From Hortaea werneckii (taxonomy: Eukaryota; Ascomycota; Dothideomycetes; Mycosphaerellales; Teratosphaeriaceae): 64,000 nucleotides of DNA. Within the stretch, counting starts at the first letter, position 1; each line of letters opens with the position of its first letter. A model generated the notes under the pieces. The model saw only the letters and a program-made list of their open reading frames with translations, searched no databases and was not told the DNA's origin. The position numbers were made by a program, and so were the translations under genes. Shown here in pieces: positions 32,776 through 41,572 of this stretch. The stretch lies in assembly GCA_037044905.1 (NCBI GenBank), contig JBAOKB010000145.1, positions 62,001 to 126,000 on the forward strand. The letters are read 5' to 3'.

Positions 32776-34703
32776 TGACTGCCAAATTCCAGATCGATGT
32801 TTCGCTCGTGAAGAGTTCGCAACGTCTGTGTGTGTGAATGTGTGCCAGGTCACCAAACTTGAGGTTCGTGTGCCCCGAATAGGGCGAGAGAAGACGGCAC
32901 AGGTGATGGAGTGAGGTCAAAATAAAGATCAGAGATACCACTTGGGCACAGTCGCGGCTTCCTCATGAACCGGATTCTGCCTGAGCCGATGACCACAATA
33001 CAAGCTGCCTCAGAAACGAGAAGTACATATGCCTTTAGGTACCTTACCTTTCCCTACATGTTGCAAAGATAACCCACCACGATTTACGAATCTTCACAGG
33101 ATTTTCATCAGCCACTGTGATTGAAACGCTCACTGTCATACCCTAAAGTACGTCTTGAGCATGGGAGAGGCGTCGGCCATCGCATCTTATTGGAGGTGTG
33201 ATGTCTGCCTCTCGAGGACGTAGTCCGACGTTCAGGTCGGACAAGATGGCAAGGTCCAAGAACCCTTTCACGGCCTTTTCACGTTGACGCCGGACAAGAT
33301 CGGACGGCCACGTCCCGGCACTCCTGCCTTGCGTTCCACGCAGTGTTTCGTCTCAAGGATAGCATGCGTACCGATCTCAGCTCACCGTACGCATGGGTCG
33401 AGAGGAGACAGTCCAAGGACACGTCGGCACATATCCAATGCTCACTTGAATGATTGTTGTCAAAGCCTTCGAAGCTCACAGGTCTCTTTGAGGTCGTAGA
33501 ACGTCGCCACCGCTACAAGCGTTTCAGGTCAAGGAGGATCATGCCGATTGACTTCACCATTCTCTCCTCGGGCCAATTCGACTTATCTTCGGCTTGCTAA
33601 AGCATCTTGAATGCCAGGTGCGCGGATTGCGCATGTGACAGTCTTTTCTCCAATCCTCCGGTCCAAAGGTAAATGACGTGCAATGAAAATCCCCTTTCAC
33701 GCGGCATATTCCATTAGAGCTGGTGATTCAGGTGCACTTGAATCTGCGTATTCGAATTGAAGCTCTCAGTCGATCGGCCGAACCGGGCATTATCCCCTCG
33801 CTGAAGATCGGCAAGAACAGAGGAAGTTTCACGCAAAACGACTTTGCTCCGAGCCATCAACATTGTACAGCACGAAGAAGCCCCAAGGCTTCATACCGGG
33901 TAATCCAAGGGCGCCAACCATGCCAAACAGACTCGGTAATAACACGGTTAAGACAAGCCGCCAACCTAAAACGCCGAAAGCAGGCCAGGGCCAAGAAATC
34001 TGGGGACGGGGGCATCTTCCGATCGCAGCGTTTGCACTCGCCAAGTCACGCTGCAAACAGGTATGGATCATGCTGCTACTGCCTATTAGGGGAACATTCT
34101 CTTACACGACGCTGTTGGGGCTGTGTCCACGTCTGGCTGCCCATGAATTCTACGCGGAGGCATTTGACCAAGATTGCAAGATGCTCGCCGTCCACCTTTT
34201 GACCGAGATGTGGCCCTGCCGTGACGCCGAACCCTAAGGTCCTTGGGATGTTCTTGAAGCTGGGCGCCGTGTAGACAAAAACATTGATTCCAAGCGTGCC
34301 AAAGTCACGGCCTCCTTTCTAGGACGACGCCAGGGTGTTGGGTGTCACGACTGTCTTAGCAAAGCTGGGCGCCGCAAATGCGCCTCCGTAATGTCTGCGT
34401 AGGCCTCACCTCTGCTTCAGGACTAGGGTGCACATCATTGGCTCCGACTTTGCCATTGTCTTGGCGGCCAAGATTCCAAGTGCACTTGGCGAGTCCTGGC
34501 GACTGTCATGGTAAGAAGAACTCATCCACCACCGTCTCGTCGCCAAGCACGCGGCGAGGCGGTGGTAGAGGTCGTCAGCGCTATACATATGATCCCTCCC
34601 CGCCCTGCAGGCGCTGGCCTGCTCCTCCCAGCGACCGCGTTAATGCCGTAAACGAGTCCATCCATTCCTCCAACCATTCAAGGCTACACAAACAGCAATC
34701 GAC
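32776..34703. other. 1.9-kb region without a supported gene
   Basis: Lies between the divergent SPO22 and small-membrane-protein genes. ORFs of up to 159 codons (33723-34202, plus strand) and others on both strands lack family features. No RNA gene or repeat found. Confidence 0.5.
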
Positions 34704-35612
34704 ATGAGGGAGGACGCCTTGGCACCAAGCAGTCATCACGCTGGGCAACAACCACCCTCATCGCAGAATCCTTTCGCCTCCCCAGGTGCGAGTCCGATCC
34801 AGCAACCACAACCATGTGCTCAACCATCTCAAAACCGAACGGCCGCACGACATGAGGCAGCACATGGCCAATGGAATACAGCACATGATCAATCACCGCG
34901 TCGCACGCCACCATACGACACCTCGAAAGCACATTCCATGTCTTCGGGCGATAGCACGCAAATGTCTTCCTTCGACCTAGAAAAGAGCAGCATGGCTCAG
35001 GAGCAAGCGCCGCCGGCCAGACGCACCGAAAGGGATCCGGAAAAGGCTGCGCGCAGTTCGAGACGGAGCACACAGCGGCAAGCGAACATGGGCGACTCCA
35101 TAAGTCTGACTTATTCCGACGACGACTACGACGAAGACGATGGGAGGAGGACACAAGAGAAGAAGGCGGTTCAGATCCTGGCATATCTTGCGGGGCCATG
35201 TGTCGTACTGTCCTTTCTGAATTGTTTCTGGGCCATCATCTCCCTCATCCTGACCCTGTTCACGCAGCCTGTGAGGCTTTGCGCACGGCGACCAAGCTTT
35301 GGTCAGCAGTTGGGTGGATTGTTAGGCCCAGCCTTAAACCTTCAGCTAAAGTCTATTTACACGCCATTGAAGCCACACGCCAACGAAGACATGTCCTACC
35401 ACAGCTTCGCGTTGGTCATGGTCCATATCCTCTCGCCGTTCCTGAGCTTCGTGCTGATGTTTGTGGCGTGGGTGCTGGCTGCGTACTGGTTAGTCTCGGC
35501 TGCAGTCGGAGATCCTGCCGGGATGGACAAGCGCGACGACGGAAGAGAGTCGGTGCTGTCCCTCAGAGGATGGTGGGAATACTGGCTCATGCGATGTGTT
35601 CGGGACGAATGA
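34704..35612 (+). CDS. Fungal membrane protein of unknown function
   Basis: Single 302-codon ORF from the ATG at 34704. The first 150 residues are polar and low-complexity, Gln/Ser/Pro-rich, ending in an acidic stretch (SLTYSDDDYDEDDGRR). Two or three membrane segments follow: VQILAYLAGPCVVLSFLNCF with FWAIISLILTLFT (about 160-190), and SFALVMVHILSPFLSFVLMF with VAWVLAAYWLVSAAV (about 240-275). The tail is short, with WWEYWLMRCVRDE before the stop. The cytosolic N-terminus and paired hydrophobic segments are visible, but I do not recognise the family. Confidence 0.75.
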   Translation: MREDALAPSSHHAGQQPPSSQNPFASPGASPIQQPQPCAQPSQNRTAARHEAAHGQWNTAHDQSPRRTPPYDTSKAHSMSSGDSTQMSSFDLEKSSMAQEQAPPARRTERDPEKAARSSRRSTQRQANMGDSISLTYSDDDYDEDDGRRTQEKKAVQILAYLAGPCVVLSFLNCFWAIISLILTLFTQPVRLCARRPSFGQQLGGLLGPALNLQLKSIYTPLKPHANEDMSYHSFALVMVHILSPFLSFVLMFVAWVLAAYWLVSAAVGDPAGMDKRDDGRESVLSLRGWWEYWLMRCVRDE

Positions 35613-36023
35613 ATATGCTTATGATATCCCGCAAGATGGTTCTTTATCCGAGAGGCGTTATTTGGGTTTACAAGTGTTCAGAGATATCCTTGGGTTTAGC
35701 GCGGCGCTGGCGGGTTAGCATATGGGGTTCTTTAAGATCAGGCAGCCATGCTGAGAGTGGAGCATTCATGTTGCGGATTGCAAGTGCATGCGCGCTTTTC
35801 GACCCTCCTCGAATTAATCAAGATCGATTTATACTCTGTGCTCTCAACATACCTTGCGTCTCACGAATTCTTCTAGCACGTATTGTGAAACCTTGCACTG
35901 CGAACAAGGGATTGTGTCTTTTGAACCATCCATGATACTGCCGTCTCCTGCATAGATTGTCAATATATACAATTTGCGTGACGGTTCATTCCATCACCCC
36001 ATCGGCTGACAAACTCAGCTTCA
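35613..36023. other. Intergenic region upstream of the tRNA gene
   Basis: 3' UTR of the membrane-protein gene and 5' flank of the tRNA-Asp gene. No other feature seen. Confidence 0.5.
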
Positions 36024-36030
36024 TCCTCGA

Positions 36031-36041
36031 TGGTCTAGTGG
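36031..36041 (+). promoter_or_regulatory. tRNA gene box A (Pol III internal promoter)
   Basis: TGGTCTAGTGG matches the consensus TRGYNNARNNG at all positions. It lies wholly before the D-arm intron. Confidence 0.85.
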
Positions 36042-36047
36042 CTATGA

Positions 36048-36103
36048 GTGAGTTTCACCACAGTTCTCCGACTTCTATGTCCTCCCACTAACAAAGATGT
36101 TAG
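36048..36103 (+). other. 56-nt spliceosome-like intron in the D-arm of tRNA-Asp
   Basis: Starts GTGAGT, has CACTAAC at 36086-36092 and ends TTAG. These are the donor, branch and acceptor signals of the protein-gene introns in this window. The position, between tRNA nucleotides 24 and 25, is not the canonical eukaryotic tRNA-intron site (37/38). Excision restores an exact 72-nt tRNA; no other boundary nearby does. Confidence 0.75.
36088..36103 (+). other. Hairpin joining branch-like motif and 3' end of the D-arm intron
   Basis: CTAACA pairs perfectly with TGTTAG across the four-base loop AAGA (6-bp stem). The stem covers both the CTAAC motif and the terminal TTAG of the intron. Confidence 0.8.
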
Positions 36104-36116
36104 TTTCCGCTTGTCA

Positions 36117-36134
36117 AGATTCCTCTTAGCAAGC
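36117..36134 (+). other. Canonical 18-nt anticodon-loop intron of tRNA-Asp
   Basis: AGATTCCTCTTAGCAAGC lies directly after nucleotide 37, the usual site cut by the tRNA splicing endonuclease. Removal restores loop TTGTCAC. Confidence 0.85.
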
Positions 36135-36147
36135 CGCGGGAGACCTG

Positions 36148-36158
36148 GGTTCGATTCC
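36148..36158 (+). promoter_or_regulatory. tRNA gene box B
   Basis: GGTTCGATTCC equals the TFIIIC box B consensus GGTTCGANTCC. The two introns stretch the A-to-B spacing to just over 100 nt. Confidence 0.9.
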
Positions 36159-36181
36159 CAGTCGGGGAGCATCAAGCTTCA

Positions 36182-36206
36182 TTTTTTCGTTTTTTTTTTT
36201 TTTTTT
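36182..36206 (+). terminator. Pol III terminator (T6 and T17 runs)
   Basis: T6 at 36182-36187 and T17 at 36190-36206, starting 13 nt after the tRNA 3' end. Confidence 0.85.
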
Positions 36207-36364
36207 GTTCATTCCTTTTTTTGCCATGCATACGATTATCTTTCTACTGTGTACCTAAATAATTTTTGGCCAACCGATACTGGATGGTATATTTGCGAGA
36301 ACCACTCCGAGGATATACACAGATTCTGTACAATCTAACATTATTACACCACATGCAAAAAATT

Positions 36365-38432
36365 TTACAGCTTCGCCTGTCCACCCACCACGCGCTGCCA
36401 CTCCCTGTCGCCAAACGGCTCATATGCCTCACCTCCGGGTGGTAGCCAGTACAGCTCGTCAACGCCAACTTTACTCGGATCGACGCCATCGTTTCTCAGC
36501 GCGACCTTCTGGTGCTTCAACGTCCCAGTCACCTCCTGCTCTTCCTTCATCAGCCGCAGGAACAGCGGGACAGCGTAGCGTGGCAACCGCTTCCTTAGGT
36601 GGCTTGCCAACTCTGCTCTCAAAGTCGCGTTCAGCTGCTGCTCGGATGCCAGTCCCAGGGCTACACATCCGGCACGCCCGTCGTGGTTGGGGAGAGCGAC
36701 ACCGTAGACGTTGGCTTCGCTGACCGAGGGGTGTGAGCCCAACGCCTCTGAGACTTCCGCTGTTGACACATTCTCGCCTTTCCATCGGAAGGTGTCACCG
36801 ATGCGATCGACGAACCACCACCGCCCTTCCTTGTCCAGCTTCTGGAGGTCGCCTGAACGATAGTAAGCATCGCCCTTCTTGAACACATCGCGCAGGATCT
36901 TGGAGGAGGACGCTTTGTTGTTGCCGAAATATCCGCTGAATTTGTCGCCGATGTTGGTCGGGTCGAGCGGATAGATCAGCTCTCCAGGCTCATCGCGGTT
37001 GCATTTGACGCAGAAGCCGCTCCGCTTGTCTCTGATTGGCGTATCTGTCTCAAGGTCGTGTTTGATGAGGACGCTGTTGCCACCGAATAACAAGCGTGCT
37101 AGGCCTCCTGATCGACCGATGGCACCTCTATAGAAACCATTGCGTTCAAGCACGATGCTGGCGCCGGGAGCTTCGGTTGCACCATAGAACTCGAGGATTT
37201 CGGGGATGTTGAAGCGGTCCTTGAATCTTTGCCACACCTGTCCGATGTAAATCAGTACCGCTCACTACTAGGGGGCAAGGTAAAAATGCTTACGTCGGGC
37301 CTCATGCCATTACCGAAAGCCATTCGCAGGTTGTGCTTTTGATCGTAAGGCCCCGTTGGGCTGGACACGAGATAGCGGCAGGCTTCACCGATATACTGTA
37401 TAACTGTAGCATCCGTCTCGTGGACCTGCTTCATGTAGGTTTTTGGCGAGAACTTCGGTGAGACAATCATGGTACATCCCGTGTTCAAAGCCTGACAGAC
37501 TCCCAAAACTGATGCGGACGAATGATAGAGTGGCATCGCTGTGAAGTAACGATCTTCTGGCGTCAGTCCAAGCAGTTCGGGGAACAGCATGGCGCCGGAG
37601 ATGGGTTTGGTCCAGGAAACCGTTGCCGCCTTGGGCAAGCCCGTTGTGCCAGAAGTGTAGATGAGGATCGAAGGCGAGGTGAGCTTGTCGCCTGAACGCG
37701 CAGAGTCTGGCGCACGATACGTCGTTCCTGAGAGAATACTGGATTCCACATCATCATCGAGAATGTGGGCATCGATGGCTCTACCTTGGCCCGTCTCGCT
37801 GAGCTCGGGTCTAGTGTCCTCGTTTAGAACATCTTGAATGTGTGCATCAACGAAGAGCAATCGTGCGCTTGAGATCCGCACACAGTGCACGAAAGCATTG
37901 CTTCGAAGGTTGGAGTTGATGAACGCTGGCTTGGCACCAATCGACCAAAGAGCTAACCACATCCAGATGAATTGAGGTCGGTTGGTAAAGTCCATCGCGA
38001 CAATCTCGTTCTTCTGCACGCCGTGGACATCCTTAAGCCATCTCGCGTACTTGAGCACGGTCTCGTAAGCTTCAGCGTAGGTCCAGGCTGTTTGCTGTCC
38101 AGCTTTCATGGAATCATCTCTCGGTACTACCAGGAAGTGGCGATTCGCAAATTTAAGGTTGGTGGCCGTGTCCTCGAAGTAATAAAAGCAGTTGACCCGA
38201 TCTTGCTTTTCCAAACGATTCATGCGCACCGCATATGCGATTGTGCGGTAGATGAATTGGATATCCTGGACTACACCAAATTTGGCATTCAGATAGGCGG
38301 CGGACGCTGTCGCAGCTGGCACTGCCACTGAACGGGGGATCTCTGTGAAGATGCACCATTAGCGACTGTATATTCACGTGGGGTCGAGGAATACGTACCG
38401 CTCAGCGCGGCCATAACTGAAGCTGCTGCCAT
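36365..38432 (-). CDS. FAT1-like very-long-chain acyl-CoA synthetase / fatty acid transporter
   Basis: Three exons: 38399-38432, 37294-38342 and 36365-37237; 1956 nt, 651 aa, close to yeast Fat1 (669). Start at ATG 38430-38432 (MAAASVMAALSEIPRS). The ATP/AMP signature IYTSGTTGLPKAATVSW, the FYGATEAPGASI motif and the VLACS/FATP motif YRSGDLQKLDKEGRWWFVDR then DTFRWKGENVSTAEV all appear in order. Hydrophobic stretches near TAYAEAYETVLKYARWL and MDFTNRPQFIWMWLALW suit a membrane-bound enzyme. It activates long and very long fatty acids to CoA esters, coupled to uptake, at the ER, lipid droplets or peroxisomes. Both introns are 56 nt (38343-38398 and 37238-37293). The C-terminus VVGGQAKL is not a clear PTS1. 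Confidence 0.93.
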
Positions 38433-39525
38433 CCTCGAAGACCTGTCAATGGCCACAGCAGCTGCCTGCTCTCTGGCCGACGGTTAAAGGAGAAATGCCA
38501 GAGGCTTCTGATCCGTTGGCACTTCTCGCCCGTCCAATTCGAGTCGAGGAGAGTATTGGGAGCAAGGTGGAAGTGACGTTAGAGGAGCTTTACAGTATTG
38601 AGGATAGGAAGGGATGCTCGGTATGTCAACCTTCGCGGCGCTCAGCCCTTACACTTCATCCATCACACAAATGGAGTGCCTACGCGAGTCTGCATGTCTA
38701 GGCCGAGGCACAACAGCGAACCGAAGCGAAAGACTGGGATCCACCTTGTTTGCCCCGCCCGCATGACTCGCATGTGCTTCACCTCTGCTGTACACGGTAG
38801 CGTTGATGTCCTGTTATCTACGTAGCTGTCTAGCCTGCGGGCGAGTATGTAGCAGGCAATGTCGGAGCTTACCAGCATTCTGCCAGTTCTTTCGCTCGCT
38901 TAAGAGGAGTTGAGATGGAAGAGCTCTGGGGACGATCAATGCCGGCAGACCTGCCTCCTCGGTGTATGTCATTCAGCTGCGCACGTCCTTTTCGGTTGAT
39001 GGGCCCTCCCGCATCCGATGCATGGACAACGTCTCTGCATACCTTGTACCTCCTAGGGTTGTGTAGGGTTACGCAGGATATATGACTGTGGAGGCAGGCA
39101 TCAGCAGATTGTGCTCAACATGCCTTCTTCAGGTGTGGACGCGCTCGGTTTCGTCATAGCACAATATGACTGGGAGCTAAAGAAATAACATGAGGCCTGA
39201 AATATTGCACCAATGCCTGCATGCGTTGTGTGCTCCAAACTTTGGTCCAATGCTCTCCGAACAACATATCAACACAGCTGCGTGACAGGGAATTGTCACA
39301 TCCGTGAACCATCGACGCGACTGCTGCTGGCATTCGCACCGAAAGCTGCCGATAAAACGAGAGAACCACACCGACATTTGCCTCTCCAGAAAAAGACCGG
39401 CAAGTGGCAGATCATAGACACATGGAAGAAATGTCATGCTTTTGAGGCCTACGTGAAAGATATACTACACCGGACACATTCCCTTCGATCGAGACCATGT
39501 TGAAGAGAAGGGAGCCCCTTTCAAT
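38433..39525. other. Intergenic region
   Basis: About 1.1 kb: FAT1-like promoter and DAHP synthase 3' UTR. Short ORFs on both strands, none supported. Confidence 0.5.
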
Positions 39526-41004
39526 CTACCCCTGCCGTTGGCTACCCGCAACCAGGAACGCCAGCTCCAAAGCCTGCTTCTCGTTCAACCGCGGATCGCA
39601 GAAGGTCTCGTACCTCTCCCCAAGATCCTCATCCTGCAGACCCTGGCTGCCGCCCGTACACTCCGTGACCGCGTCGCCGGTGAGCTCCAGGTGCACGCCG
39701 CCGAGGAAGCTGCCACACTGCTTGTGGATGTTGAGAGCGGAGGAAAGCTCGGAGAAGACTGAGTGGAAGCTGCGGGTTTTGATGCCCGTGCTGGTGGACC
39801 GCGTGTTGCCGTGCATGGGGTCGCACTGCCAGACTACTTTGTGGTCGGTCTGACTGACAGCCTTGATGTGCTGCGGTAGCAACTCGTCTACTTTGCTTTC
39901 GCCGTACCGGGTGATCAGCGTTACTTTGCCGACTTCCTTGTTCGGGTTGACAATGTCGAGCAGTTGTACGAGGTCCTCTGTACTGGTTGTAGGGCCGACT
40001 TTGATGCCGATTGGGTTCTCGATTCCACGGAAGTACTCGATGTGGGCGTGATCGGGTTGTCGTGTGCGGTCGCCTACCCAGAGGAAATGTGCGGAAGTGT
40101 TGTAGTAGCCTGTCGTCTCTGGCTCCTGTTTCGTGTTGTCTACGAGAGCGCCGCCAGTGAGAGGCGACACCTTGGGCGCGGGCGCTGGTGCCATTTTGGG
40201 TGGGGCATCTCGGTTGATAGGGTGTCTCAAATGTCTGGTCAGCGCCTCCTCGTACTCCAGAAGCAGTCCCTCATGAGAAGTGTAGAGGTCGACAGTCTCG
40301 AGCTTGCCCGTCGTGTCTGCGCCGACAGTCCGCATGAAGCGAAGAGATTCAGTGATAGACTCGACGATAGATTTGTATTTGGCCTGCACTTCTGGATCTC
40401 CGACGTGACCCAGGTGCCAGTCCAAGGGGTTATGCAAGTCGGCGATACCGCTGGCTATCTGAGCACGCACGTAGTTGAGTGTGGCTGCGGAATGGAAGTA
40501 AGCCTGCACCAGCCTCTCCGGGTCTATCTCCCGCTCGTCTTCAGGGAAGCCATTCAGAATATCTCCTCTGAAACTCGGGACTTCTCTGCCATCTGCTGTC
40601 TTTTCCATTGGACTGCTTCTCGGCTTCGCGTATTGCCCTGCCATTCTCGCTATTCTCACCACAGGCTTGTTGCCACCCCAGATCAGGACGAGTGACATCT
40701 GAAGTAGCAGCTTGATCTTCGAGTCGATAGCAGAGTCGTTGCAGTAATCAAACAACTCGGCACAATCGCCACCTTGAAGGAGGAAAGCTTTGCCTTGGGC
40801 TACATCAGCCAGTGCGCGTCGCAGCTTCCAGATCTCCGTTGGGGTAACCATCGGCGGCACCTTCTGCAGTTTGGCGCTGGCCTTTGCAACGGCGACTTCA
40901 TCTTCGTATACGACCTGCTGCTTCATAGGCCTGCTGCGCCATGATGAGGGAGTCCAGGTCGAAGCCTGGCCAGCGGCTTGTCCGTTGGTTTGACTGGATG
41001 CCAT
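39526..41004 (-). CDS. Class II DAHP synthase (3-deoxy-7-phosphoheptulonate synthase)
   Basis: Single 492-codon ORF from ATG 41002-41004. The opening of the domain (STWTPSSWRSRPMKQQVVY) and metal/substrate motifs of the plant-type class are clear: LLQGGDCAE with the metal-ligand Cys near residue 81, GIKVGPTT, VVWQCDPMHGNT with the His ligand, and GGVHLELTGDAVTECTGG with Glu and Asp ligands. It condenses phosphoenolpyruvate and erythrose 4-phosphate, the first step of the shikimate pathway leading to aromatic amino acids. Filamentous fungi carry this type besides the class I AROF/ARO3/ARO4-like forms. No chloroplast-like leader; presumably cytosolic. Feedback control cannot be read from the sequence. 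Confidence 0.95.
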   Translation of the reverse strand: MASSQTNGQAAGQASTWTPSSWRSRPMKQQVVYEDEVAVAKASAKLQKVPPMVTPTEIWKLRRALADVAQGKAFLLQGGDCAELFDYCNDSAIDSKIKLLLQMSLVLIWGGNKPVVRIARMAGQYAKPRSSPMEKTADGREVPSFRGDILNGFPEDEREIDPERLVQAYFHSAATLNYVRAQIASGIADLHNPLDWHLGHVGDPEVQAKYKSIVESITESLRFMRTVGADTTGKLETVDLYTSHEGLLLEYEEALTRHLRHPINRDAPPKMAPAPAPKVSPLTGGALVDNTKQEPETTGYYNTSAHFLWVGDRTRQPDHAHIEYFRGIENPIGIKVGPTTSTEDLVQLLDIVNPNKEVGKVTLITRYGESKVDELLPQHIKAVSQTDHKVVWQCDPMHGNTRSTSTGIKTRSFHSVFSELSSALNIHKQCGSFLGGVHLELTGDAVTECTGGSQGLQDEDLGERYETFCDPRLNEKQALELAFLVAGSQRQG

Positions 41005-41572
41005 TAGATGCTGAGATGAAGTGGTCGTGCAGGCAAATAAGATTCAGAAAATAATCGCTGCCCGGTGGCTTATATTAATATGCAATCACCAGTGGTCGGG
41101 GTTCTCGAGAACGGATTCAATTGCCAGGCCTTGGACGGGAATGAGCGTCGGTGTTGCGCTCTCTCGTGCAAATTTCCCCTCGTCTCTCTCTGATCGATGT
41201 GGACAGTATGCAACGAGGATGTCAGATTTCAATTGGCAACCTGAGCTGTGGCTTGTAAATATGTTCCATCTTCGCACTGAGTCAAGTCTCGAGAATCAAA
41301 TTTGTTGGCCCGTGCGCCTGCACATGCCAACGAGCCGGGGATTATGCAGGTCCAATAACCTTATACCACTCCTGATGCATCATCTCTGTTGACTTGCGTC
41401 GATTACTTGCGAGTAGAAGCTGACGACGTCTTCAACTTCGTATTCCTTCAACGGCAAGGGTATTGTTCGAGAGTCTGGCCTGAAAATCAAAACGAGGTAC
41501 TAAAGCTACTGGTCGGACACCGCAACGCGACAACATCACACGCCAAACGCCTCCTAGGCGGGCAAAACTGCC
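41005..41572. promoter_or_regulatory. Divergent promoter region, DAHP synthase / unknown gene
   Basis: Shared 568-bp upstream region of two divergent genes. A GCN4/CPC1-type site (TGACTC) was looked for by eye and only a near match (TTGACTTGCG at 41391) was noticed; not called. Confidence 0.35.

Larger units (their letters stand above)
36024..36169 (+). tRNA. tRNA-Asp (GTC) with two introns, one in the D-arm
   Basis: Exon parts 36024-36047, 36104-36116 and 36135-36169 join to 72 nt and fold as a tRNA. The acceptor stem TCCTCGA pairs with TCGGGGA (one T-G wobble). T-arm: CTGGG / TTCGATT / CCCAG. Anticodon stem TCCGC/GCGGG around loop TTGTCAC, anticodon GTC, so Asp. The discriminator is G169; CCA is not encoded. 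Box A TGGTCTAGTGG (36031-36041) and box B GGTTCGATTCC (36148-36158) match consensus, and T-runs begin at 36182. One intron sits at the normal site after nucleotide 37. The other, 36048-36103, splits the D-arm. The D stem without it has one weak pair (T13-T22), so partial decay is possible. Asp identity is secure; activity is inferred from the conserved boxes and terminator. Confidence 0.88.

Noticed and set aside
33723..34202. 159-codon plus-strand ORF upstream of the small membrane protein
   Set aside because: Overlaps another open frame, low-similarity composition and no motif; not supported as a gene.
36024..36047. tRNA-Glu as the identity of the tRNA gene
   Set aside because: The D-arm region resembles tRNA-Glu, but the anticodon loop reads GTC and the T-arm/acceptor match tRNA-Asp.
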